Shown one piece after another: positions 10,851 to 19,467 of a stretch of 64,000 nucleotides of DNA. The notes beneath the pieces were generated by a model. That model searched no databases, was not told the origin of the DNA, and saw only the letters and a list, made by a program, of their open reading frames with translations. The number at the start of each line of letters is the position of its first letter. The stretch's first letter is position 1. Origin of the DNA: Prochlorococcus sp. AG-347-M15. GTDB lineage: Bacteria; Cyanobacteriota; Cyanobacteriia; PCC-6307; Cyanobiaceae. Position numbers and translations under genes: made by a program. Location of the stretch: positions 49,542 to 113,541 of the forward strand of contig QCCS01000004.1 of the NCBI GenBank assembly GCA_003281185.1, read 5' to 3'.

Positions 10851-10893
10851 GTAACAGTAACTACTTTTTAACCCAATAAGCCCAAATTAACGT
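10851..10893 (+). promoter_or_regulatory. Putative NtcA-dependent promoter of pgk
   Basis: GTA at 10851-10853 and TAC at 10862-10864 are separated by exactly 8 bases, matching the NtcA consensus GTA-N8-TAC. After 23 bases comes TAACGT (10888-10893), fitting the -10 element TAN3T at the 22-24 base distance known for class II NtcA promoters. A transcript would begin near 10900, about 27 bases before the pgk ATG. No other strong promoter is obvious in the 213 bp gap. Binding is inferred; a chance match is possible in such AT-rich DNA. Confidence 0.45.
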
Positions 10894-10926
10894 TAGGGTC
10901 TTGAGATTATAAATATAACTTGTTAA

Positions 10927-12135
10927 ATGTCAAAATTATCTCTTTCCAATCTTGATAAGACACATTTAGAAGGAAAAAAAGTTCTTGTAAGAGTAGATTT
11001 TAATGTTCCATTAAATGAAGATGGTCAAATAACCGACGATACGCGTATTCGTGCAGCGATCCCAACTATTGAATATCTGATTAATCATTCTGCAAAAGTA
11101 ATTTTAGCTGCTCATTTTGGTAGACCAAAGGGTCAGGTAAATGAAAAAATGAGATTAACTCCAGTAGCAGCAAGATTAAGTGAATTGTTGGGGCAAAATG
11201 TTGCTCTCACTAACAGTTGTATTGGTGATGAAGCAGTTGCAAAATCAAATAACTTATCTAATGGAGATGTTCTTTTACTTGAAAATGTTCGTTTTTTTGG
11301 TGAAGAGGAAAAGAACGACCTAGAGTTTGCAAAAAAATTAGCATCACATGCAGATATTTATGTAAATGATGCTTTCGGTGCTGCTCATAGAGCGCATGCT
11401 TCAACTCAGGGTGTTACAAATTATTTAAGTCCCTCAGTAGCTGGATTCCTTTTAGAAAAAGAATTGAAATACCTACAAGGAGCTGTAGATTCTCCAAAGC
11501 GTCCATTGGCAGCAATAGTTGGAGGATCAAAGGTTAGTAGCAAAATAGGAGTCCTTGATTCTTTACTTGATAAGTGTGACAAAATCATGATTGGTGGAGG
11601 TATGATTTTCACTTTTTACAAAGCTAGAGGTTTAGATGTCGGAAAGAGCCTTGTAGAAGAAGATAAACTTGAGCTTGCTAAAGATTTAGAAGCAAAAGCA
11701 AAAGCAAAAGGAGTTGAATTATTATTACCCACTGATGTTGTATTGGCTGATGAATTTTCTCCTGACGCCAATAGTAAAATATCTCAAATTGATGTAATTA
11801 GTGGTAATTGGATGGGTCTAGATATTGGTCCAGATTCCATTAAAGTTTTTCAGAATGCTCTTGCAGAATGTAAGACAATTATTTGGAATGGTCCTATGGG
11901 AGTTTTTGAATTTGATAAATTTGCAGACGGTACTAATGCAATAGCTACGACACTTGCGGACTTAAGTGCTTTTTCTGAAGTTTGTACAATAATTGGTGGT
12001 GGAGATTCAGTCGCTGCAGTCGAGAAAGCAGGATTAGCTGAGAAAATGTCTCATATATCTACTGGAGGTGGCGCAAGTTTGGAACTTTTAGAAGGTAAAA
12101 CCTTACCAGGTGTAGCTGCGTTAAACGACGCTTAG
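10927..12135 (+). CDS. pgk: Phosphoglycerate kinase
   Basis: The 402-residue enzyme interconverts 3-phosphoglycerate plus ATP and 1,3-bisphosphoglycerate plus ADP, serving the Calvin cycle and glycolysis. It shows the N-terminal signature [28 protein letters not shown], the nucleotide-site [10 protein letters not shown] and [10 protein letters not shown], and the C-terminal [13 protein letters not shown]. The length is standard. Its stop is one base away from the end of the convergent gene at 12137, so there is no room for an ordinary terminator between them. Confidence 0.98.
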   Translation: MSKLSLSNLDKTHLEGKKVLVRVDFNVPLNEDGQITDDTRIRAAIPTIEYLINHSAKVILAAHFGRPKGQVNEKMRLTPVAARLSELLGQNVALTNSCIGDEAVAKSNNLSNGDVLLLENVRFFGEEEKNDLEFAKKLASHADIYVNDAFGAAHRAHASTQGVTNYLSPSVAGFLLEKELKYLQGAVDSPKRPLAAIVGGSKVSSKIGVLDSLLDKCDKIMIGGGMIFTFYKARGLDVGKSLVEEDKLELAKDLEAKAKAKGVELLLPTDVVLADEFSPDANSKISQIDVISGNWMGLDIGPDSIKVFQNALAECKTIIWNGPMGVFEFDKFADGTNAIATTLADLSAFSEVCTIIGGGDSVAAVEKAGLAEKMSHISTGGGASLELLEGKTLPGVAALNDA

Positions 12136-12136
12136 G

Positions 12137-12871
12137 CTATATCTCATCAACAATATCAATGCTCTTTGTGAATGTAATCATTCCCTCAGGGTGAGCTATG
12201 ATTCCTGACCAAATTTGAATCCCTGGTTTTGATGGAGCTCTTGTTATTTTAAAAATCCCTCCTGACGCCAATGGCTCCAATAATATTTCTTGTTCAAAAA
12301 ATGAATTAACTTGATGAGGTTTTATAGCTCCAGCAATAATAACTTCTTCAAGAGGCTTATTAAGGATTATATCTATATCATATTTTGAACCAGTAAGAAC
12401 TCTATCAGGAATTTTAAAACTAATATCTATCTTTTTATTATCGTTTCTTATAGTTGTGAATAAATTTTTGGTAATCCCTACATCTATTTTCCCATTTACG
12501 ATTGAAAATAAATAATCAAAATTTGATTCGAGTATATATCTTTCTCCATTAACTATTTTTTCCCCATAAACTTTTACTCGCAAAATATCTTCATTTGGAA
12601 TGTTAGATTTTAATCTTTTGATCTTCCATTTGCTGTTAGGGAAATCATTAATAATCTTTGAAAATTGTTTTGGTATATTTTGGCTTTCTTCATTTTTAAA
12701 ATTTTTTCTAATGAATTCTAAATCTCTTGCATTTAAAGAGTTTTCTAGATTTCTTATAAAATCAACTTTTAAAGTTTGCGTTATTGCTGAATAGGGAATA
12801 ATAAGATAAATAAATAAGTAGAGAAGAAATCCTATATTTTTGAATAATTTTAAATTAAACATATTAATCAT
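12137..12871 (-). CDS. Unknown secreted or membrane-anchored protein
   Basis: I do not recognise a named family. The 244-residue protein begins with a basic stretch and a hydrophobic segment (IGFLLYLFIYLIIPYSAI, residues about 13-30), consistent with a signal peptide or a single membrane anchor. The rest is soluble, with beta-rich C-terminal segments (VLTGSKYDIDIIL, EVIIAGAIKPHQV, GIQIWSGIIAHPEGMITFT). The region at residues 40-130, with alternating helix and strand character, might be NTF2-like, which is a guess. A second ATG three codons later is an alternative start. It is convergent with pgk and divergent from murG. Confidence 0.7.
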   Translation of the reverse strand: MINMFNLKLFKNIGFLLYLFIYLIIPYSAITQTLKVDFIRNLENSLNARDLEFIRKNFKNEESQNIPKQFSKIINDFPNSKWKIKRLKSNIPNEDILRVKVYGEKIVNGERYILESNFDYLFSIVNGKIDVGITKNLFTTIRNDNKKIDISFKIPDRVLTGSKYDIDIILNKPLEEVIIAGAIKPHQVNSFFEQEILLEPLASGGIFKITRAPSKPGIQIWSGIIAHPEGMITFTKSIDIVDEI

Positions 12872-12903
12872 TGGTTATTTTTATTCTACTAATTAAAGTT
12901 TTT

Positions 12904-13995
12904 ATGTCTAAAAAAAATAATTTATTAGTCGCAGCAAGTGGTACAGGGGGTCATATTTTCCCAGCCTTAGCAGTTTCTAGAGAGGTAGAAGATGAATGGA
13001 ATATTCATTGGTTGGGTGTTCGTCAAAGACTTGATGCAAATTTTATTCCCAAAAAATATAATTTGAGGACTTTGAATATAAAGACACCAAGAAAAAATAT
13101 TTTTTTGTTTTACCAATATATAGAAATTTTAATGTCAACTTTCCAAATAATTAGGATCTTAAAAGAAAAAAAAATTAATTTAGTTTTTACGACTGGTGGT
13201 TATATATCAGCACCTACTATTGTTGCTTCAAAACTTCTCAGTATACCTATCATTATTCATGAATCAAATGTAATTCCAGGAATGGTCACGAAATATTTTG
13301 GTTTTTTATGTAACTATGTTCTTTTAGGATTTAAGGAAACAAATTCTTATTTAAAAAATTGTAAAACTATTTTTACTGGAACACCTTTAAGAGAGCAATT
13401 CTATAAATTTAATTTTTTGCCAGAATGGGTTCCAAAAGGAAATGGACCTCTTTTGATTGTTATGGGAGGTAGTCAAGGAGCAAAAGCTATAAATCAAATT
13501 CTTTATGAATCTTTAGAATTTTTAATAAAAAAACAGTTTCGGATAGTTCATATTATTGGCGAATCTAATCAACAACCTTTTCATTTAAAAAACTCTAAAA
13601 ATTATATTCAAAAGAAATTTACTAATAAAATAGCAGCTTTAATTCAAAACTGTGATCTTGTAATATCGAGATCTGGTGCAGGAACAATCAATGAATTAAT
13701 GGAGACTGAAAAACCTTCAATTTTAATTCCATATCCAGATTCTAAAAATAATCATCAGGAGAAAAATGCAATGATTCTTGCTGAAAGTGGAGGCTCAGTT
13801 TTAATCAATCAGAATAAAATTTCTAAAGAAGTTTTTGAAGAAACTCTAGAAAGAATTTTTAAAATAAAATCAAAAAAGGGAAAAAATCATTATGAAATAT
13901 TAGATCTCATGAAGAAGAATATGGAAAATAATAATAAAATTAAATCTAAAAAGGAGATTAAAAAATTTATTAATTATTTTTTAAAGGAATTCTGA
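12904..13995 (+). CDS. murG: UDP-N-acetylglucosamine transferase MurG (lipid II synthesis)
   Basis: MurG adds GlcNAc to lipid I at the inner face of the cytoplasmic membrane to make lipid II for peptidoglycan. The ATG at 12904 gives 363 residues starting MSKKNNLLVAASGTGGHIFPALA, the family glycine-rich loop. An upstream in-frame TTG at 12871 would add 11 residues, but it overlaps the start of the divergent gene, so I prefer the ATG. FTTGGYISAPT, HESNVIPG, GGSQGA and the UDP-GlcNAc site ISRSGAGTINE are all present. The last 22 bp overlap the end of the convergent aminotransferase. Confidence 0.95.
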   Translation: MSKKNNLLVAASGTGGHIFPALAVSREVEDEWNIHWLGVRQRLDANFIPKKYNLRTLNIKTPRKNIFLFYQYIEILMSTFQIIRILKEKKINLVFTTGGYISAPTIVASKLLSIPIIIHESNVIPGMVTKYFGFLCNYVLLGFKETNSYLKNCKTIFTGTPLREQFYKFNFLPEWVPKGNGPLLIVMGGSQGAKAINQILYESLEFLIKKQFRIVHIIGESNQQPFHLKNSKNYIQKKFTNKIAALIQNCDLVISRSGAGTINELMETEKPSILIPYPDSKNNHQEKNAMILAESGGSVLINQNKISKEVFEETLERIFKIKSKKGKNHYEILDLMKKNMENNNKIKSKKEIKKFINYFLKEF

Positions 13996-15098
13996 ATTTC
14001 TTTACATAAAAGAGTGTTATTTTTCCTATTCTGCAAACTTATTCTTGCCCACTTTTCACCAAGAAATCTAAATGAAGTGCATTCTCTAAGCAATATTCCC
14101 TTATTTTCTAAATATTTTATATTTGACAATAAAGATGTTTTACTTTCTATTAAAAAAAAGTTGGTTGAAGAGTTATGAACTTTAAGGTTCTCTATTTTTG
14201 ATAATTTTTCAAATACTCTCTTTTTTTCAATATTTATCCAGTTGTGAATCTGGTTTGTCCACTGTTCATAGAATTTCTTATTACTTAGTAGATCAATTCC
14301 GGCTTTAATAGCAAATGAATTTAAAGGCCAAGGATCTCTATTTATTTCCCATTGTTTAAGTTTTTTTGATGACCCAATAACGTAACCTAATCTTAGACCA
14401 GGAATATTGAAGATTTTGGTCAAGCTTCTCAAGACTAATAAATTATCAAATCTTTGGGTTAATGGTATTAAAGATTCTTTGTCTCCATTTGGTGTTATCG
14501 ATAAGAAAGCTTCATCACAGATAACTAATTTATATTTTTTCACAACTTTCTCTAATGAATTTTTTCCCCATAATTGTCCTGTAGGGTTATGTGGATTTGT
14601 TATCCAAATAACATCACCTTTTGGATAAAGTGGAAATGATTGAGGAAAAATATTATTCCAGTTTTTTGGTAATTCGCAATGTATAAAATTACTATTCCAA
14701 CAATTCAAAGATCTTTCATAATCAACAAATGATGGAGAAGGAATACAACTTATTCCAAATTTGGATGCTTCATAACCTGCCCAAGTTATTAGTTCAGAAG
14801 CTCCATTTCCAGGCAATATATTGTCTGGATTTATCCCATGAAATTTGCCGATTATTTCTTTCAGATCACGCAAGTTTCTCTCTGGGTAATATCTAAATCC
14901 AAGATTCTTAATTCCCGAATTTAATGAATCTATAAGTAGTTGAGGTGGATCAAAGGGTACTAACGAGGCACTTGCGTCGATAATTTCAGAGGGTAATAAA
15001 TTTAATTTCTTTGCATTTGCTAATACATTTCCTCCATGCTTTAAGTTTGATATTTGCATGTCTAATGTTGATTTATCATGAGTTTCCGATTTGTTCAT
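13974..15098 (-). CDS. Class I/II PLP aminotransferase, CobD/HisC-like (possible threonine-phosphate decarboxylase)
   Basis: The 374-residue protein has GNGASELITW, the PNNPTG-equivalent ITNPHNPTG, the tyrosine-cofactor strand LVICDEAFLS and the Schiff-base lysine segment VLRSLTKIFNIPGLRLGY. These features fit CobD (L-threonine-O-3-phosphate decarboxylase, B12 side-chain synthesis) as well as HisC. The start HGGNVLANAKKLNLLPSEIIDASASL with ASASLVPFDPP resembles CobD (HGGN near the N-terminus), so I favour CobD. It lies 17 bp after pyrD on the same strand. Confidence 0.75.
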   Translation of the reverse strand: MNKSETHDKSTLDMQISNLKHGGNVLANAKKLNLLPSEIIDASASLVPFDPPQLLIDSLNSGIKNLGFRYYPERNLRDLKEIIGKFHGINPDNILPGNGASELITWAGYEASKFGISCIPSPSFVDYERSLNCWNSNFIHCELPKNWNNIFPQSFPLYPKGDVIWITNPHNPTGQLWGKNSLEKVVKKYKLVICDEAFLSITPNGDKESLIPLTQRFDNLLVLRSLTKIFNIPGLRLGYVIGSSKKLKQWEINRDPWPLNSFAIKAGIDLLSNKKFYEQWTNQIHNWINIEKKRVFEKLSKIENLKVHNSSTNFFLIESKTSLLSNIKYLENKGILLRECTSFRFLGEKWARISLQNRKNNTLLCKEIQNSFKK

Positions 15099-15115
15099 TA
15101 TTAATTTTCTAATTT

Positions 15116-16285
15116 TTATTTAACCCATTTTAAATCTGATCCAATGGCCTCTTTAATATTGGACAATTGATGGATATTGAGTTGCTTTAAAATCCCTTGA
15201 AGTATGTTGGGGACTAATTGTGGCCCCTTATATATCCATCCTGTATAAAGTTGAATTAATGATGCTCCAGAAGAAATTCTCTCCCAAGCTGACTCAGGAC
15301 TATCGATTCCACCAACGCCAATTAAAATAATCTTTTTATCAATATTATGAATATGTTTTATTATTTGATTTGCTTTTTTTTGCAGTGGCTTTCCACTTAA
15401 TCCTCCATTTTCTTCAGAAAGTAATAATCCTGTTTGTCTGATCTTCCTATTTTCAAGACCTAATCTATCTATGCTGGTGTTAGTAGCAATTATCCCATCG
15501 ATATTTTCCTCGATTATTAACTGGCAAATATCTTCAATATCTTTAAGGCTTAAATCTGGCGCAATTTTTACGAACAATGGTGGACAATTAGGTAAGTTTT
15601 TAATTTCCCTAAGAAGTTCTTTTAAAAGTATTGGATCTTGCAACTTTCTTAGTCCTTCAGTATTTGGAGAACTTACGTTTATTGCTGCGTAATCACAATA
15701 TGGAATTAATAATTTTAGAGAAGTTAAATAATCATCTTTTGCTTGAGATAAGCTTGTGATTTTAGACTTACCGAAGTTTATCCCTAAACAAATATTCTTC
15801 CTGTTTTTTTTGAACTCAATACCCTGGTCAAGAAAATTTTTAACCAGATTTTCTGCGCCATTATTATTGAAACCCATCCTATTTAATGCTGCTTCTTCTT
15901 CAGCTAATCTAAATAACCTTGGTTTTGGATTACCATTTTGAGCAAATTTAGTTACTGTACCAAGTTCTGCAAATCCAAAACCAAAATCTTTCCATATATT
16001 TGCAGCACTTCCATTTTTGTCAAAACCTGCAGCTAAACCAATTGGATTGCAAAAATTTATTCCACATATGTTTTGACTCAACCTTTTATCAATTACAGAA
16101 AATTCCTCATTTAGATTTTTTAGGATTGATGATACTAAAGGCCAATTATATTTTCTTGAACTAAACGATAGAAGGCTAAGAGATAAATTAGTTAAATATT
16201 CTGCATCTATTCCAGAATCATTTTTTAGTATAGGGGTCATCAAATTTTTATAAAGATTTTTAAATACCCCTTTCTGTTCATTCAT
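15116..16285 (-). CDS. pyrD: Dihydroorotate dehydrogenase, class 2
   Basis: The 389-residue enzyme oxidises dihydroorotate to orotate in pyrimidine synthesis and passes electrons to quinone at the membrane. The N-terminal helical extension before NPIGLAAGFDKNG marks the membrane-associated class 2 type. AELGTVT, NRMGFNNNGAE, INVSSPNT, KIAPDLS, ATNTSID, GGLSGKPL and GVGGIDS are the FMN and substrate motifs in order. It is 6 bp after rnhA and 17 bp before the aminotransferase. Confidence 0.95.
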   Translation of the reverse strand: MNEQKGVFKNLYKNLMTPILKNDSGIDAEYLTNLSLSLLSFSSRKYNWPLVSSILKNLNEEFSVIDKRLSQNICGINFCNPIGLAAGFDKNGSAANIWKDFGFGFAELGTVTKFAQNGNPKPRLFRLAEEEAALNRMGFNNNGAENLVKNFLDQGIEFKKNRKNICLGINFGKSKITSLSQAKDDYLTSLKLLIPYCDYAAINVSSPNTEGLRKLQDPILLKELLREIKNLPNCPPLFVKIAPDLSLKDIEDICQLIIEENIDGIIATNTSIDRLGLENRKIRQTGLLLSEENGGLSGKPLQKKANQIIKHIHNIDKKIILIGVGGIDSPESAWERISSGASLIQLYTGWIYKGPQLVPNILQGILKQLNIHQLSNIKEAIGSDLKWVK

Positions 16286-16291
16286 AAAAAA

Positions 16292-17011
16292 TTAGGAATC
16301 TTTTTTTTCTATTATCCAATATTTTTTATCTTTAGGAATCAATCTCCAATTACGCCATTCAAAAAGTAAATATTGTTTTATCTTAATGTGGTTTTCTTTA
16401 CCTAATAAATTACTTAGTTCTAGTGAATTTAATAAGTACTTTTTATCAGCAAATTTTTGAATTAATTCATTTCTTGAAAATAATTCCTGAATTTCTGCAG
16501 GTGCATTTTTTTCAAAAAATTCTACTGAAGATTCAGACTTTTTTAAGTTACTTTCTAGAGATATACCTTTGCTATAATTAGTCGCGATTTTATCTACTCT
16601 ATCATTTTGTTTGTCACCGCTATGGCCTTTAACATATTCCATTACAAGACCATTAATTCTTAATTGATCAATTTTTTGCCATAAATCAAGATTTTGAACT
16701 GATTTCCCTGAGCTTGTTTTCCATCCATTTTTCTTCCAATTAATAATCCATTTTGTATAACCTTCTATTACATATTTACTATCAGTTCTTAATTTAAAGT
16801 TTTCTTTTAATTTATAAGTTTTTAATTTCTCAAGTGTTTTGATAGCCGCAGTGAGTTCCATTCTATTATTAGTAGTATTTTGCTCGGAACCACCTATTTC
16901 TAATTCACTTTTATCATCAAAAATTATTAGACCACCCCAACCACCAGGACCTGGATTACCACTGCAGGCTCCATCAGTTGCAGCTTCAATTGCAATACTA
17001 TTAATATTCAT
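16292..17011 (-). CDS. rnhA: Ribonuclease HI with C-terminal extension
   Basis: The enzyme cleaves the RNA strand of RNA-DNA hybrids. Catalytic positions are visible as the Asp in ATDGACSGNPGPGGWG, the Glu in NNRMELTAA, the Asp in LRTDSKYV and the Asp in QNDRVDKIA. The enzyme domain fills about residues 1-150. The remaining roughly 85 residues (from about 155), including QKFADKKYLLNSLEL and LFEWRNWRLIPKDKKYWII, are absent from ordinary 155-residue RNase HI and look like a small extra domain of unknown role. A perfect hairpin lies just upstream of its ATG. Confidence 0.93.
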   Translation of the reverse strand: MNINSIAIEAATDGACSGNPGPGGWGGLIIFDDKSELEIGGSEQNTTNNRMELTAAIKTLEKLKTYKLKENFKLRTDSKYVIEGYTKWIINWKKNGWKTSSGKSVQNLDLWQKIDQLRINGLVMEYVKGHSGDKQNDRVDKIATNYSKGISLESNLKKSESSVEFFEKNAPAEIQELFSRNELIQKFADKKYLLNSLELSNLLGKENHIKIKQYLLFEWRNWRLIPKDKKYWIIEKKDS

Positions 17012-17019
17012 GATTTTTG

Positions 17020-17044
17020 AAGCCGATATAAAGTCTATCGGCTT
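17020..17044 (-). promoter_or_regulatory. Hairpin between rplL and rnhA
   Basis: AAGCCGATA (17020-17028) and TATCGGCTT (17036-17044) form a perfect 9 bp inverted repeat with a 7-base loop. On the transcribed minus strand it follows the rplL stop and ends 8 bases before the rnhA ATG. A T-run lies before the stem instead of after it, so it is not a standard intrinsic terminator. It may be an attenuator, an mRNA-stability or processing structure, or a block to rnhA ribosome access. Confidence 0.6.
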
Positions 17045-17058
17045 GAAAAAATATTCTC

Positions 17059-17454
17059 TTACTTAAGTGTAACTTTACCGCCAGCTTCTTCAATCTCTTT
17101 CTTTAAAGATTCGGCATCTGCTTTAGCAATTCCTTCTTTTACTGTTTTTGGTGCAGATTCAACGAGTGCTTTTGCATCGCCAAGACCTAGACCAGTTGCA
17201 TTTCTTACAACCTTAAGTACTTTGATTTTTGCAGCTGCATCAAAGCTTTCGAGAACTACATCAAATTCAGTTTTTTCTTCAGCAGCGCCACCATCTGCAT
17301 CACCGCCAGCTGCTCCTGGAGCTGCCATAACTACACCTGCAGAAGCTGCAGCAGATACACCAAAAGCCTCTTCAATTTGCTTTACAAGCTCAGATGCTTC
17401 CAAAAGTGATAAAGATTTTAATGATTCAAGAATTTCTTCAGTTTTTGCGGACAT
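17059..17454 (-). CDS. rplL: 50S ribosomal protein L7/L12
   Basis: This acidic 131-residue stalk protein recruits translation factors to the ribosome. It has an N-terminal dimerisation helix ([19 protein letters not shown]), an alanine/glycine-rich hinge (residues about 38-60) and the conserved C-terminal domain [25 protein letters not shown]... with [16 protein letters not shown]. It is the last ribosomal gene of the block, 28 bp after rplJ. Confidence 0.98.
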
Positions 17455-17482
17455 TTTCTTAAAAGTTAATTAGGTTTTGAAT

Positions 17483-18010
17483 TTAGGATTCTGATTTTTC
17501 AGAATGTTGTTTAAGTGATCTAGCAAGTCCAGAAGGTACTTCATTAATAGAGATCGCAATTTTTGTTGCAACGCCATTTAGAGCGCCAGCAATTTTTGCC
17601 ATCAATACTTCTTTAGATGGAAGACTTGCAATTTCTTTTATTTCAGAATCGCTAAGAAGTCTGCCTTCAAATAAAGCTCCTTTGGTCTCGGATTTATTGG
17701 TGTCTTTTTGAAAAGATTGGATTGCTTTTACAGCACCACCAACATCTTCTTTAATTAAGACAAAAGCATTTGTTCCGGTCAGTAAAGATTCAAGATCGTT
17801 CCAATTACTATCTCCATCAATAGCTTTGCGCATTAATGAATTTTTAGTAACTTTGCAGATGCCGTTAGTTGTTTGCAATCTAGATCGCAAATCTGACATC
17901 TCTTTGATAGTTAAACCTTTATAGTCAAGAACCAAAGCCATTTCCGAGTCGTCTAAAAGAGATTTAATCTCAGTAACGATTTTTTGCTTATTCTCTAGTG
18001 TTCGGCCCAT
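17483..18010 (-). CDS. rplJ: 50S ribosomal protein L10
   Basis: The 175-residue stalk base protein binds 23S rRNA and anchors L7/L12 dimers. [36 protein letters not shown] and the C-terminal helix binding L12 are typical. Family knowledge: L10 with L12 autoregulates its own mRNA by binding the 5' leader; a matching structured leader sits directly upstream. Confidence 0.97.
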   Translation of the reverse strand: MGRTLENKQKIVTEIKSLLDDSEMALVLDYKGLTIKEMSDLRSRLQTTNGICKVTKNSLMRKAIDGDSNWNDLESLLTGTNAFVLIKEDVGGAVKAIQSFQKDTNKSETKGALFEGRLLSDSEIKEIASLPSKEVLMAKIAGALNGVATKIAISINEVPSGLARSLKQHSEKSES

Positions 18011-18015
18011 TGATG

Positions 18016-18096
18016 TTTTTTGGATCGTAATTTAGGGAGAGCAGGAAATGCGGCAAAGTTCTTTAGAAGAGGCCGCTTTTATTAGATCCAAAAAGA
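18016..18096 (-). promoter_or_regulatory. Structured rplJ leader (L10 autoregulation element)
   Basis: In the 190 bp gap between rplA and rplJ, GATCCAAAAA (18085-18094) pairs with TTTTTGGATC (18017-18026), a perfect 10 bp closing stem that ends 6 bases from the rplJ start. Inside it GCGGC (18050-18054) pairs with GCCGC (18072-18076) around a 17-base loop. A long-range stem enclosing an internal hairpin just ahead of rplJ is the arrangement expected of a ribosomal protein L10 leader. Assignment is from position and pairing; I have not run a covariance model. Confidence 0.65.
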
Positions 18097-18200
18097 AATA
18101 ATTTAAGACGAGTCCTCGGTAGGAATTAAAAATTTAGAATAACTAAATCAACCTACTTTCTTTGGCCGTATTATTGCAATATAAATTATACTACAAAGCG

Positions 18201-18908
18201 TTAACCTTCAGGTTGGTAATCTTGTACAGCATTTATGTCAACTTGAACTGAAGGCCCCATTGTTGAAGTTACATAAAAAGTTTTCCAATACTTTCCTTTA
18301 GCTCCACTTGGTTTATTTTTATCAATTGATTCTTGTAAGGTTTTTAAGTTATCAAATAGGGCCTCTTTTGTGAAACTTGCTTTTCCAAAGCGGACATGAA
18401 CAATTCCAGCCTTATCTGCTCTAAATTCGAGCTTACCAGCTTTGAATTCTTTTATTGCATTAGCAATGTCATTAGTTACTGTCCCAGCTTTAGGATTAGG
18501 CATTAAACCTCTAGGTCCTAAAACTCTTCCTAATTTTGCAACCTTTGGCATCATATCTGGAGTTGCAATAAGTAGATCAAACTCCATATTTCCTTTGTTG
18601 ATGCTTTCTACAAGATCTTCTTCTCCAAATAAATCTGCACCAGCAGCCTTAGCTTTCGATACATTCTCACCGCTTGTAATTACTGCAATTTTGATGCTTT
18701 GGCCAGTACCATGTGGTAATGCAACAGTGGTCCTTAATTGTTGATCAGTATATTTTGGATCAATACCTAGACGTATATGTGCTTCAATAGTTTCATCAAA
18801 TTTTGCATTAGCATTTTCCTTGATAATACTAAGAGCTTCAAGTGGGGCGTAAATGCGATCTTCTATCTTTGTTGATAGTGCCGCCATTCTTTTTGAAAGT
18901 TTTTTCAT
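18201..18908 (-). CDS. rplA: 50S ribosomal protein L1
   Basis: The 235-residue protein forms the L1 stalk that moves E-site tRNA. It shows [28 protein letters not shown] and the family signature around [20 protein letters not shown]. Spacing is 66 bp after rplK in the secE-nusG-rplK-rplA-rplJ-rplL order. Confidence 0.98.
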   Translation of the reverse strand: MKKLSKRMAALSTKIEDRIYAPLEALSIIKENANAKFDETIEAHIRLGIDPKYTDQQLRTTVALPHGTGQSIKIAVITSGENVSKAKAAGADLFGEEDLVESINKGNMEFDLLIATPDMMPKVAKLGRVLGPRGLMPNPKAGTVTNDIANAIKEFKAGKLEFRADKAGIVHVRFGKASFTKEALFDNLKTLQESIDKNKPSGAKGKYWKTFYVTSTMGPSVQVDINAVQDYQPEG

Positions 18909-18974
18909 AATAATATTGGGTGCAAATGGTTATTAACTAACCTCCCCTAAATAGTGAGAAATTGTGTATTGAAC

Positions 18975-19400
18975 TCAATCAGTGATAGAGACGCCCATAT
19001 TACGAGCAGTACCCTCAATTACTTTCATTGCTGATTCAACACTAGAACAGTTTAGATCAGGGAGCTTAGTTTTGGCTATTTCTTCTAATTGGGCTTTACT
19101 TATATTCCCAACAGAGCCTTTTGCGGATTCACCTGAACCTTTCTCTATACCAGCTGCTTTTGTTATTAAGACGGATGCAGGAGGTGTTTTTGTGATAAAA
19201 GTAAAGCTTCTATCTTCAAAAACTGAAATCTCGACTGGAATTACAAAACCTGCTTTATCTTGTGTCCTTGCGTTGTATTCTTTGCAAAATGCCATGATAT
19301 TTACACCATGTTGTCCTAAAGCTGGCCCTACAGGAGGAGCAGGATTTGCTTTGCCTGCTTGTAGAGCAAGCTTGATAACTGCAACAATTTTTTTTGCCAT
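18975..19400 (-). CDS. rplK: 50S ribosomal protein L11
   Basis: The 141-residue protein binds the GTPase-associated region of 23S r[23 protein letters not shown] is the conserved N-terminal proline-rich segment. TPPASVLI and the C-terminal RNA-binding domain ending [12 protein letters not shown] are also present. In bacteria L11 is also needed for ribosome-dependent stringent signalling. It is 67 bp after nusG. Confidence 0.98.
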   Translation of the reverse strand: MAKKIVAVIKLALQAGKANPAPPVGPALGQHGVNIMAFCKEYNARTQDKAGFVIPVEISVFEDRSFTFITKTPPASVLITKAAGIEKGSGESAKGSVGNISKAQLEEIAKTKLPDLNCSSVESAMKVIEGTARNMGVSITD

Positions 19401-19467
19401 TAGATTAGATAATTTAAGCTGGAGTAGAAAATCATAATTTTACTCGATAAACAAGAACAATTAGAAA

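Noticed and set aside
12871..12903. TTG at 12871 as the murG start
   Set aside because: It overlaps the divergent gene start, and ATG at 12904 gives the normal MurG N-terminus.
18442..18744. Plus-strand frame of 100 codons opposite rplA
   Set aside because: Antisense shadow; composition follows the complementary ribosomal protein codons.
18982..19437. Long plus-strand frame of 151 codons opposite rplK
   Set aside because: It is entirely antisense to a well-conserved ribosomal gene, and its translation shows the usual shadow pattern with no domain.
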